Source: Porphyromonas sp. (GTDB lineage: Bacteria > Bacteroidota > Bacteroidia > Bacteroidales > Porphyromonadaceae). From it: a stretch of DNA of 14,743 bases. Every line of letters starts with the position of its first letter. The stretch's first letter is position 1. The DNA lies in the NCBI GenBank assembly GCA_029983495.1, contig JASBZJ010000019.1:1-14743 (forward strand). The letters run 5' to 3'. This document shows positions 6,742 to 14,208 of the stretch, one piece after another. A program made the position numbers and the translations under genes. The notes beneath the pieces were generated by a model, which saw only the letters and a list, made by a program, of their open reading frames with translations, was not told the origin of the DNA and did no database searches.

Positions 6742-8379
6742 CTAGTAAATTTTTCTTTCTGTTTTATCGCATGAGGGATTTTTCTTTGTTGTTTTCTTCC
6801 TATAGTTTGCAGAGGTGTTTTTTTTCTCTTCCATTCCTGCATGTTGGTATAACCTTAGAAGTGCTATATATAGTGCAACAATTAACAAGTAACAACCAAT
6901 TAACTGTGTGCCATTAAGTTTTGCTGAAATAACTAGCTTAGGTGAAGGTGTAAAAATCGTAAGTACACGTAGCGTAATTTCGCTTAATTTATTAAGTACG
7001 AGTACTATAAAACTATATAACCATGGTATAGAATGAATTAATGGATTAAGAAGAACTGTTACAAGGGTTATGGGAATTACTAGAGTTGCTATAAACACAA
7101 GTGGCAAGTTACTCCAAACAAAAGTTATCGGTATTAATCCAAAATGGTACAGTATTAGTGGAATGGTTAGAATTTGGGCTGAAATACATAGAGCAAACCC
7201 GCGATACACTAAAAACAATAGAGGGTTACGATTGCTTAGCTTTTGTAACTTGAAAAAAGGAAGAAAAACTAGTATTGATAATACCGCAGTAAAACTTAGT
7301 TGGAAGCCTATGTCGAAAATATATCCTGGATGAAAAAGTAGTAGTGTAAATGCGGTAAAGAAGAGGAGATTCTTGGGGTCGCTAGGTATGTTTAATAACT
7401 TCGCTAATTGGTATAGCGAAAGCATTAATGCTGCCCGAATTGTGGGAGCTGCTAGACCTGTAATAAAGGCAAACCCCCAAGCAACTAAAAGTGTTGTGCA
7501 TGGTTTAATAAATCTTATTTGCGGGAAAAAATCTATCCAGCTAAATAGAAGTGATATAAAGCCACACACAATTATAAGATGAAACCCACTTACAGAAAGA
7601 ATATGAGCAGCCCCCACTACCCGAAAACTTTGCTGAATTTGTAAGGCCTCATCGCTTTTGTATCCTAACGAAACAGCTTTTAAATAAGCCTTTACGTCGT
7701 TACCGATGGGCATCATATCGATACGTTTCAATAGTTTGTTGCGGAATTGCTGGGCGTATTGGTACATTGTGGTAACTCCCTTTTGTTGTTTTATAATTAG
7801 GGGAGTATTGTCCCAACTTATGGTTGCAGTTGCAACTACATTTTTACATCGTAACCAATGGCGATAACTAGTTGACCGTGTTTTTTTTTGCTCTTCGATC
7901 TTACGTATTTTACATTGTATTGTGTCGCCAAGTTGTAGGTTATTTATTTTTTTGCGGTAGTCGTAAAGCAATAGTTTGGCTCCAACAATATCGCTATTGC
8001 CTTTCTGTATGGTTACGGGTATTCTAGTTGCCTTTGGTGTTTGAACAATATCATTTGTTACGATTGCTTCTATAGGGCTACTTTTTTGTTGTACTGTAAT
8101 ACGTAATGAATGTTGCTCGCTGTAGCTAACTATATAACCTAATGTAAAGCTGAGATATGCCACAACACCAAAGCTCCAAAAGTAAATCCTCCTTTTTTTG
8201 TAATAACAGTAGACAACTACTAAAACGGCAACTGAAAATAAAAGTAATGCACTTGTAACAAGCGCACAATAAAGCTTAGCCGAAATATAATTCTCGGCAA
8301 GGATTATGCCAGGAATAAAAAATGAAATAATTCCTAGCGATGGTTTATTAAGGAAAGCTCGAGCTTCCTTGTCAATCAC
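6742..8379 (-). CDS. comEC: ComEC/Rec2-family competence membrane protein
   Basis: A 545-residue polytopic membrane protein. Two or three hydrophobic segments span residues 14-60 and 66-86, followed by a soluble part (90-200, the DUF4131/OB-like region of the family). The competence domain proper has AHILSVSGFHLIIV (258-271), TGLAAPTIRAALMLS (307-321) and DIGFQLSFTAVLSIL (356-370), all hallmark sequences, and several further membrane helices run to about 510. Known: ComEC forms the inner-membrane channel that takes single-stranded DNA into the cytoplasm. There is no C-terminal metallo-beta-lactamase domain, as in many shorter family members; the tail (515-545) is soluble and lysine-rich. It starts with GTG at 8377-8379, whose bases overlap the rpe stop (GTGA), so translation is probably coupled to rpe. 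No other competence genes are present in the window. Confidence 0.88.
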   Translation of the reverse strand: MIDKEARAFLNKPSLGIISFFIPGIILAENYISAKLYCALVTSALLLFSVAVLVVVYCYYKKRRIYFWSFGVVAYLSFTLGYIVSYSEQHSLRITVQQKSSPIEAIVTNDIVQTPKATRIPVTIQKGNSDIVGAKLLLYDYRKKINNLQLGDTIQCKIRKIEEQKKTRSTSYRHWLRCKNVVATATISWDNTPLIIKQQKGVTTMYQYAQQFRNKLLKRIDMMPIGNDVKAYLKAVSLGYKSDEALQIQQSFRVVGAAHILSVSGFHLIIVCGFISLLFSWIDFFPQIRFIKPCTTLLVAWGFAFITGLAAPTIRAALMLSLYQLAKLLNIPSDPKNLLFFTAFTLLLFHPGYIFDIGFQLSFTAVLSILVFLPFFKLQKLSNRNPLLFLVYRGFALCISAQILTIPLILYHFGLIPITFVWSNLPLVFIATLVIPITLVTVLLNPLIHSIPWLYSFIVLVLNKLSEITLRVLTIFTPSPKLVISAKLNGTQLIGCYLLIVALYIALLRLYQHAGMEEKKNTSANYRKKTTKKNPSCDKTERKIY

Positions 8380-9047
8380 TTTTTTTGAACCGTTAATTGC
8401 TTTAGCTTGCTAATAGCAAGGAGGGGATCGGGTGCTTTGAAAACGTAATTGCCAGCCACAAGGGCATCTACTCCTGCATCGAGTAGTTGTTGCCCCGTTT
8501 CGAGGTTAACTCCGCCATCAACTTCAATAATTGTATCCAGGTTTCGTCGCTGTATTTCCTTTTTAAGTCGTTGAACCTTATTAAGTATACGTGGAATGAA
8601 TTTTTGACCTCCAAAACCGGGGTTCACACTCATTAATAAAACCATATCGCATTCATCAAGCACATCATAAATAAGTTCTACGGGGGTATGAGGGTTTAGT
8701 GTAACGCCTGCTTTTATTCCTTTATTCCGAATGGCCGATAACGAACGATGTAAGTGTGGCGAAACTTCGTAATGTATTAGCATATTTGCTATTTCGAGGC
8801 TGGCAAGTTGATCGAGAAACTTTAGGGGATCAACAATCATTAAGTGTACGTCGAGCGGTTTTTTTGTTATGGGCTTAATCGCTTCGAGAATAGGAAACCC
8901 GAACGAAAGGTTTGGAACAAAAACCCCATCCATAACATCAATATGGAGCCAATCGGCTTGGCTGTTGTTAATCATTTCCACATCCTGTTGAAGGTTCAGA
9001 AAATTCGCCGAAAGTAGTGAGGGTGAAATAATTGGTCGATTTTTCAT
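8376..9047 (-). CDS. rpe: Ribulose-phosphate 3-epimerase
   Basis: A 223-residue TIM-barrel enzyme of normal length that interconverts ribulose 5-phosphate and xylulose 5-phosphate in the pentose phosphate pathway. Visible motifs are SPSLLSANF (8-16), WLHIDVMDGVFVPNLSFG (33-50), LDVHLM (65-70), MSVNPGFGGQKF (139-150) and IEVDGGVN (174-181). By family knowledge the metal is held by His35, Asp37, His68 and Asp177, and the two aspartates are the acid/base pair; all are present. The phosphate-binding end reads VAGNYVFK, with N where G-S/A is common. It lies 18 bases after the U32 gene and overlaps comEC by 4 bases, so it sits inside an operon whose promoter is probably far upstream. Confidence 0.97.
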   Translation of the reverse strand: MKNRPIISPSLLSANFLNLQQDVEMINNSQADWLHIDVMDGVFVPNLSFGFPILEAIKPITKKPLDVHLMIVDPLKFLDQLASLEIANMLIHYEVSPHLHRSLSAIRNKGIKAGVTLNPHTPVELIYDVLDECDMVLLMSVNPGFGGQKFIPRILNKVQRLKKEIQRRNLDTIIEVDGGVNLETGQQLLDAGVDALVAGNYVFKAPDPLLAISKLKQLTVQKK

Positions 9048-9065
9048 ACAAGTATAAGATAAATA

Positions 9066-10370
9066 CTATTTGTTATTAAACGACGGTTGTTTTATTACTC
9101 GTTCTTCGAAGGAATATAGTCGGTCGTTTACACGAACTTTTTCGGGGCAGGGAATACTTACCACGCTCCCTTTTGGGGCAATGGTAACGGGAGTATTGTT
9201 TAGCCTTATTTCGTTTGGTGAAATTCGTACAATACCTGTAGTAGGCCCCGTAATAAGTAAGGTGTTGTTGATTGAAATATCGCCAGCTTCGAGGGTAAGT
9301 TCGGCCACTTTCAATCGGGAAAAATAATTAGTAACCTTCCCCTTATAAACTTTCTGTTTTGTTGCCACCGAACCGTAGTCCGAAGTCCACTCTCCTAAAC
9401 GTTGCCCCAAGTAATACCCATTCCAAAAACCACGATTGAAAACCGTAGCTAGTTGTTCGTTCCAACATTCAATTTTTTTGTGAGTAAAAGTGCCATTACA
9501 AACAGCTTTAATGGCTTCTTTGTAGCAACGTACAACAGTATCGACATATTCAGGACCACGGGCTCGCCCCTCTATTTTAAAAACTCTTACTCCAGCATCA
9601 ATTAGCTTGTTCATGAAGTGGATTGTTTTCAAATCCTTAGGCGACATAATATTTTCATTTTCTACGGTGAGTTCTACGTCGCTAGTTTTATCAAAAACAC
9701 GGTATGGGCGACGACATATTTGTCCACATTCGCCACGATTTGCCGAACGTCCAAGTTCGTGCAAACTTAAATAACACTTTCCCGAAACCGCCATGCATAA
9801 TGCCCCATGGGCAAACATTTCAATTCGTACAGGTTTTCCCTTGGGACCAAGTATAGGGCGCGAATTTATTTCGCTATAGATATGGTGAACCTGCTCTAAG
9901 TTTAGTTCGCGAGCCAGCACCACAACATCGGCAAACTGTGCATAAAATTGGAGTGAATCGGCATTGGTAATGTTGAGCTGTGTTGAAAGGTGTACTTCAA
10001 CTCCATTTTGATGGCAATATTGCATTACGGCAACGTCCGAAGCTATAATTGCCGAAATGCCCGCTTTTTTTGCATCGTCAATTACGGACTTCATTTTCGC
10101 TAGGTCGTTTTCGTAAATAATAGTATTAACCGTAAGATAGCTTTTTACGTGGTGTTTATTACAAATCTCAACGATGCGATAGAGGTCGTTATTGGTAAAA
10201 TTTGCCGCTGACCCTGAACGCATGTTTAACCCTCCTATACCAAAGTAAATACTATCAGCACCAGCGTTTATTGCTGCCATAAGCGACTCGTAGCTACCCG
10301 CAGGAGCCATTATTTCGAAATCATTTGAGGCGTATGCCTCCGATGGAATAATTCCGTTTGCTTTATACAT
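9066..10370 (-). CDS. U32-family protein, probable tRNA uridine 5-hydroxylase (TrhP-like)
   Basis: A 434-residue protein containing the U32 signature at 184-202 (EMFAHGALCMAVSGKCYLS). Cysteines 192, 199, 215 and 219 are in the region where U32 proteins bind an iron-sulfur cluster. FKIEGRARGPEYV (265-277) and FNRGFWNGYYL (311-321) are further family marks, followed by a beta-rich C-terminal part. Known: despite the name peptidase, well-studied members hydroxylate RNA or ubiquinone precursors (TrhP for tRNA U34, RlhA for 23S rRNA, UbiU/UbiV). Length, signature and the O-methyltransferase gene 18 bases upstream favour TrhP, which uses prephenate in Escherichia coli; this assignment is inference. 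Start: ATG at 10368-10370 is preferred over an in-frame GTG two codons earlier. A TACCTTTG octamer ends just before the start. Confidence 0.8.
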   Translation of the reverse strand: MYKANGIIPSEAYASNDFEIMAPAGSYESLMAAINAGADSIYFGIGGLNMRSGSAANFTNNDLYRIVEICNKHHVKSYLTVNTIIYENDLAKMKSVIDDAKKAGISAIIASDVAVMQYCHQNGVEVHLSTQLNITNADSLQFYAQFADVVVLARELNLEQVHHIYSEINSRPILGPKGKPVRIEMFAHGALCMAVSGKCYLSLHELGRSANRGECGQICRRPYRVFDKTSDVELTVENENIMSPKDLKTIHFMNKLIDAGVRVFKIEGRARGPEYVDTVVRCYKEAIKAVCNGTFTHKKIECWNEQLATVFNRGFWNGYYLGQRLGEWTSDYGSVATKQKVYKGKVTNYFSRLKVAELTLEAGDISINNTLLITGPTTGIVRISPNEIRLNNTPVTIAPKGSVVSIPCPEKVRVNDRLYSFEERVIKQPSFNNK

Positions 10371-10375
10371 ACTCA

Positions 10376-10383
10376 CAAAGGTA
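10376..10383 (-). promoter_or_regulatory. TACCTTTG octamer immediately upstream of the U32 gene
   Basis: The minus strand reads TACCTTTG, then TGAGT and the ATG. It is an exact TAnnTTTG match, but initiation about 7 bases downstream would fall on or beside the start codon, giving a leaderless message. It may be an internal promoter or chance. Confidence 0.25.
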
Positions 10384-10388
10384 ACTGT

Positions 10389-11048
10389 TTATCGTTTAAG
10401 CATAAGTGTTAGCCCATCTCTTAAGGGGAGGATAACGGTTTCGATACGTGGATCGGAAGCAACAAGTGTATTAAAAGTTAGTATGCCTTTTGTTTGGGCA
10501 TCGGTTTGCTTGGTAGTGGCAATAACTTTTCCATCCCATAAGGTGTTATCAGCAATAATAATGGCTCCACTAGGCAAATGGTCAATAATTGTTTTGTAGT
10601 AATTGCTGTAGTGGCGTTTGTTTGCATCGATATAAATAAAGTCGAAGTAATGTTGGGTTACCAGTGTGGGCAAAACGTGTTCTGCTTTATCAATAATTAA
10701 TTCAATACGATGGCTTAGTTGTAGCTTATCGATTGACTGGCGAATAAAATCCTCGCGTTCATCGCAAGCCTCAATAGTGTAAACTTTGCTAGTAGTACAA
10801 CAAACTTCATCTAAAGCTTTTGCCAAAACTAGGGTGGTATAGCCACTGTATGTACCAATTTCGAGGATATTATGTGGTTTGGCAATCGTTACTAACATAC
10901 GTAGTAGTTGCCCTTGTACATGCCCCGAAAGCATACGGGGTTGTAAAAGATGAACAAATGCCTCGCGACGGAGGTTTGTAAAATCCTTGGGTTCGGCAGT
11001 CGAATGCTCGTCGATATAACGCTCAATCTCCTCAGAAATAAAGGTCAT
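10389..11048 (-). CDS. SAM-dependent O-methyltransferase, probable tRNA 5-hydroxyuridine methyltransferase (TrmR-like)
   Basis: A 219-residue protein of the catechol/caffeoyl-CoA O-methyltransferase family. SAM-binding motif I is LEIGTYSGYTT (62-72), and an acidic loop follows at VYTIEACDER (89-98). The probable divalent-metal ligands are in FIYIDANKRHY (137-147, Asp141) and IIADNTLWDGKV (164-175, Asp167 and Asn168). Known: the Bacillus subtilis member TrmR (YrrM) methylates 5-hydroxyuridine 34 of tRNA to 5-methoxyuridine and is encoded beside U32 genes (yrrN, yrrO). Here too the U32 gene follows directly in the same order, so the same role is likely, but other small-molecule methyltransferases share the fold. 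The gene is 71 bases downstream of pyk with no promoter octamer between. Confidence 0.82.
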   Translation of the reverse strand: MTFISEEIERYIDEHSTAEPKDFTNLRREAFVHLLQPRMLSGHVQGQLLRMLVTIAKPHNILEIGTYSGYTTLVLAKALDEVCCTTSKVYTIEACDEREDFIRQSIDKLQLSHRIELIIDKAEHVLPTLVTQHYFDFIYIDANKRHYSNYYKTIIDHLPSGAIIIADNTLWDGKVIATTKQTDAQTKGILTFNTLVASDPRIETVILPLRDGLTLMLKR

Positions 11049-11119
11049 AGTATATAAATTTGGATGGGGCTTATTCTCTTAGTCGGTTTTCACTTGGCTC
11101 CTCTGTAACTCGAGCAATC

Positions 11120-12556
11120 TTATTCGTTGTTACCAAATTCCTTTATTAACCTACGTACAGTTTCGATTTCTAACCGTGTAGTTGAACCAGCAGCCCCGAC
11201 ATTTCCGCTCATATGTGCAACCCTATCCTCTTTTGTAAGAAATCCCTCTTCGATAAGTTTTTTCAAAGCTCCTATAAGATCTTCTTTTTTCCCTTCTTCA
11301 AGTGGTATATACTCTGTGGTAACCCCATACGAAAGCGAAAGTTCGCGTGTGGTTCGTTCGAGATAACAAATTGCGTATATGGGAACAATACCACGAAATG
11401 CAGCCAAATGCCTTGCTGTTCTACCCGTGTAGCTATCAGCAATTAATGCTTTTACATTCAGTTTTGAAACACTTTTTACTGCTTGCTTTGCAAGAAACGA
11501 TGTTGTTGTTAGGTCATCTCCTTCAATCGGAACTCGAATATCGTTTGCTGTAGTTCTACTCTTTTCAGCTTCAATAATAATCCGAGTCATCGTTCGAACA
11601 GCTTCGATGGGGTACTTCCCACTAGCAGTTTCACCACTTAACATTACCGCATCAGTTCGATAATAAATAGCGTTAGCTACATCCGAAACTTCGGCACGTG
11701 TTGGGCGAGGTGATTTAATCATTGTATGTAGCATTTGTGTTGCTACTATAACTGGTTTTTTCCTCTCGATGCATTTGCGAATTATGGTTCGTTGTATGGC
11801 CGGGATTTTTTCGATTGGAACTTCGATGCCTAAGTCGCCTCGTGCAATCATTATTCCATATGAAACTTGAAGAATTTCATCGATATTATCAACACCTTCT
11901 TGATTTTCAATTTTCGAAATAATAGCAATTTGCGAATTGTGTTCGTCGAGGATCTGTTTTACCGCAATAACATCGTTTTTGGTACGTACAAAGGAGTGTG
12001 CAATAAACGATACATCCTTCTCAATAGCATGCTCAATAAACAGTTTGTCGCGTTCGGTTACCGAAGGTAGTTCAATTCTACAGCCTGGTATATTAACGCT
12101 TTTGCGACTCCCCAGTTCGCCATCGTTTAATACATTGCAGAGAATGGTATCACCTTCGATGCTAAGTACAATAAGCTCGAGGGTGCCATCGTCAATAAGA
12201 ATATGTGTTCCGATGCGAACATCTTTATGAATGTTTTCGTACGAGAGGTATATGGTTTGGGGGGTTGTTTCCTTTTCCTTACTCCCTTTAACAGTAACCA
12301 TATCGCCAGTTTTGAAGCTTATGGGTACTGAAACTTTGGTGGTACGTATTTCAGGACCTTTTGTATCGATAAGTATGCCTATGTAGGGGCTAACTTTTCG
12401 GGCATTATCGATTATTTTATCCATCCCCTCAATGGTCATATGTGCTGTATTTAATCGAAAAACATTTACACCTTCGTTTACAAGCGAGCGTAAAAAGTCT
12501 TCATCACAGCGTAAATCCGATATTGTTGCAACAATCTTTGTGAGTTTTTTAGTCAT
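11120..12556 (-). CDS. pyk: Pyruvate kinase
   Basis: A 478-residue enzyme of normal length. It converts phosphoenolpyruvate and ADP to pyruvate and ATP, the last step of glycolysis. Motifs in order: KIVATISD (7-14), RLNTAH (34-39), DTKGPEIRTT (64-73), HILIDDGTLEL in the B domain, LPSVTERDK, IISKIENQEG with the catalytic lysine region, MIARGDLGIEVP, ATQMLHTMIKSPRPTRAEVSD and AVMLSGETASGKYP, then a C-terminal alpha/beta domain. The usual R-x-N-F-S-H-G potassium-site motif reads R-L-N-T-A-H here, so the serine ligand is alanine, while the glutamate of GPEIR linked to potassium dependence is kept. I recall this variant from other Bacteroidota enzymes. It lies 70 bases after aroQ in the same direction, probably in one operon with it. 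Confidence 0.97.
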   Translation of the reverse strand: MTKKLTKIVATISDLRCDEDFLRSLVNEGVNVFRLNTAHMTIEGMDKIIDNARKVSPYIGILIDTKGPEIRTTKVSVPISFKTGDMVTVKGSKEKETTPQTIYLSYENIHKDVRIGTHILIDDGTLELIVLSIEGDTILCNVLNDGELGSRKSVNIPGCRIELPSVTERDKLFIEHAIEKDVSFIAHSFVRTKNDVIAVKQILDEHNSQIAIISKIENQEGVDNIDEILQVSYGIMIARGDLGIEVPIEKIPAIQRTIIRKCIERKKPVIVATQMLHTMIKSPRPTRAEVSDVANAIYYRTDAVMLSGETASGKYPIEAVRTMTRIIIEAEKSRTTANDIRVPIEGDDLTTTSFLAKQAVKSVSKLNVKALIADSYTGRTARHLAAFRGIVPIYAICYLERTTRELSLSYGVTTEYIPLEEGKKEDLIGALKKLIEEGFLTKEDRVAHMSGNVGAAGSTTRLEIETVRRLIKEFGNNE

Positions 12557-12626
12557 GGTTTAGTTCTCTAGTTTTCAGTTTTACTCTAAGGCGTAATGTA
12601 GTACCCCATTTTTTTTGGGTATGATA

Positions 12627-13064
12627 CTATAATTCTAAAAGAGCTTCAATGGCTAGTTTATAGCTTTGTAGCCCAAAACCTGCAATAACACCTTTACATG
12701 ATTCGGATATCAGCGAAACCCTGCGTATTGCCTCGCGCGAAAAAATATTACTGATATGAACTTCGATTATGGGAATTGAAATGGCGCGAAGAGTATCAGC
12801 TATGGCTAATGATGTATGAGTATAAGCTCCTAGGTTAAGCACAATGCCTTTGATGGAATTCTTACATTCGTTTGCCTGCTGAAGTTTATCGATAATTGCC
12901 CCTTCGTAGTTACTCTGAAAGTATTCGAGATGCTCGTAATAGGGTAGAAGTTTGGTGTTGTAGTACTGTTCAAAGCTTTCGTTTCCGTATATGTTCGGCT
13001 CGCGTTTACCTAACATATTTAAGTTTGGCCCGTTAATTATCAGTATTGTATCCAGTGTATTCAT
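12627..13064 (-). CDS. aroQ: 3-dehydroquinate dehydratase, type II
   Basis: A 145-residue enzyme, typical for the dodecameric type II family; it removes water from 3-dehydroquinate in the shikimate pathway. It shows IINGPNLNMLGKREPNIYG (9-27, with the catalytic tyrosine at 26), FQSNYEGAIIDKLQ (around 49-62), VLNLGAYTHTS and IEVHISNIFSREAIRR (substrate and catalytic histidine region), and ends in GFGLQSYKLAIEAL. It is the first gene of the minus-strand operon, 34 bases beyond a TACCTTTG promoter element. No other shikimate gene is nearby. Confidence 0.96.
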   Translation of the reverse strand: MNTLDTILIINGPNLNMLGKREPNIYGNESFEQYYNTKLLPYYEHLEYFQSNYEGAIIDKLQQANECKNSIKGIVLNLGAYTHTSLAIADTLRAISIPIIEVHISNIFSREAIRRVSLISESCKGVIAGFGLQSYKLAIEALLEL

Positions 13065-13097
13065 GACTTAAAGGTTTAGCCCCATTGAATTACACAT

Positions 13098-13105
13098 CAA
13101 AGGTA
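13098..13105 (-). promoter_or_regulatory. Bacteroidota-type -7 promoter element for the aroQ operon
   Basis: Minus-strand TACCTTTG is an exact match to TAnnTTTG, 33 bases upstream of the aroQ ATG. Transcription would give a leader of roughly 25 bases. No good -33 element is seen at the usual spacing. Confidence 0.6.
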
Positions 13106-13391
13106 GCAAAAAGTTGCTTTTGCCTGTTTTTTTTGCTGCCCAATAAGGATTATGAATCCACACAGTAATCTCAAATAAAGATTCCTTAGTTTTGAGTTTT
13201 ACTTACGAGTAAAAAGAGGGGAATTGCATGAATGGTATTTTTACCTAGGAACAACGAACAAAAACAAGGTAATAAAGAGTGTTTTTTTGTGTATAATATC
13301 TTACGAGATACGTCTGCATGCCATGCTTAGTTTAAGCCTGCAACTCGCAATTATTGTAGGTGCAAAGTTTTTATAAGTAGCTAAATTGTAG

Positions 13392-13399
13392 TATCTTTG
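13392..13399 (+). promoter_or_regulatory. Bacteroidota-type -7 promoter element for pyrK-pyrD
   Basis: TATCTTTG is an exact match to TAnnTTTG, 26 bases before the pyrK ATG. A T-rich GTTTTT at 13367-13372, about 20 bases upstream, could serve as a weak -33 element. A 7-base inverted pair, TGCAAAG (13361-13367) and CTTTGCA (13395-13401), brackets the promoter and might be an operator. Confidence 0.6.
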
Positions 13400-13425
13400 C
13401 AATTAGGAACTGAACGGAAAGGCTA

Positions 13426-14208
13426 ATGAAGAAAATCCTTACCACAAGAGCGGTTGTTGTATCAAATACATCGCTTAATAGTTGCTACTACATAATAACT
13501 GTAGCACTCCCTAAAGATGTTGCTAGTTCATGGCATCCATTACCAGGCTCATTTGTGCAAATTGCGGCAAATGCTCCCGACGTTTTTCTACGTCGTCCAA
13601 TTTCAATAGCTTCATTCAATGCCACAAGAGGCGAATTATCGTTTCTTATCCAGCAAGTGGGTAAGGCCACAACTTGGTGGCGTTCGTTAACTGTTGGGAG
13701 TTTGCTCGATATTATTGGTCCTCTTGGGAATGGCTTTACTACAAACAAACAGTTTGTAGGGAGTAAGCCTTTGTTAGTTGCAGGTGGAGTAGGTATTGCA
13801 CCTATTCGTATGCTTGCTGAAGCTTTGCAAAACGATGGTATTACCCCTACAGTTCTTTATGGTGCTCGTAGTAAGGAGCTTTTTGTTTTTCGTGAAGAGC
13901 TTCATGCAATATGTTCATTGCAGGTTTCTACCGAAGATGGTTCACTGGGGAAAAAAGGTTTTGTTACTGAGTTGCCAGCTTGGGTAGAGGACTATACATC
14001 GGTTTTTACCTGTGGTCCTCGTGCCATGATGAACGCAGTTGCTAGAATGGCAAAAGCGAAGGGTGTTCCCTGTGAACTATCGCTCGAAAATCGTATGGCA
14101 TGTGGAATTGGCGTATGTTTGTGTTGTGTAGAAAAAACTACGCAAGGTAATGTTTGTGTTTGTAGCGAAGGACCAGTATTTCGCGCTGATAAATTAGTGA
14201 ATATATGA
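13426..14208 (+). CDS. pyrK: Dihydroorotate dehydrogenase (NAD+) electron transfer subunit
   Basis: A 260-residue iron-sulfur flavoprotein that passes electrons from the PyrD subunit to NAD+ in pyrimidine synthesis. The FAD-binding domain has FLRRPISIA (54-62) and [10 protein letters not shown] (95-104). The NAD domain has [14 protein letters not shown] (116-129) and FTCGP (194-198). The C-terminal 2Fe-2S site has Cys226, Cys231, Cys234 and, aligned to the C-x-x-G-P-V-F element, Cys246; extra cysteines at 233 and 244 make this segment unusually cysteine-rich. GGAAAGG at 13416-13422 is a Shine-Dalgarno-like stretch before the ATG. The stop overlaps the pyrD start. Expression from the promoter at 13392 is likely. 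Confidence 0.96.
   Translation: MKKILTTRAVVVSNTSLNSCYYIITVALPKDVASSWHPLPGSFVQIAANAPDVFLRRPISIASFNATRGELSFLIQQVGKATTWWRSLTVGSLLDIIGPLGNGFTTNKQFVGSKPLLVAGGVGIAPIRMLAEALQNDGITPTVLYGARSKELFVFREELHAICSLQVSTEDGSLGKKGFVTELPAWVEDYTSVFTCGPRAMMNAVARMAKAKGVPCELSLENRMACGIGVCLCCVEKTTQGNVCVCSEGPVFRADKLVNI

Larger units (their letters stand above)
13065..13425. other. 361-base divergent intergenic region between aroQ and pyrK
   Basis: It contains one promoter octamer for each direction, listed separately, and no gene. The middle holds a hairpin with a 7-base stem (TTTTACT-TACG-AGTAAAA, 13197-13214), a second with a 5-base stem and the same TACG loop (TATCT-TACG-AGATA, 13297-13310), and a near-palindrome GCATG-C-CATGC at 13316-13326. 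None matches a known riboswitch or tRNA. All three lie upstream of both predicted transcription starts, so they are more likely DNA-level sites than RNA structures. Confidence 0.6.

Noticed and set aside
11049..11119. Short GCTC/GAGC inverted pair between pyk and the methyltransferase gene
   Set aside because: Only four pairs and no T-run; expected by chance.
12602..12620. TACCC/GGGTA hairpin between aroQ and pyk
   Set aside because: A 5-base stem with a poly-A/T loop and no T-run after it; too weak to call a terminator, and the genes look cotranscribed.
13292..13297. TATAAT resembling a sigma-70 -10 box
   Set aside because: Bacteroidota housekeeping promoters use TAnnTTTG; the stretch is AT-rich and has no matching upstream element, and a better promoter lies closer to pyrK.
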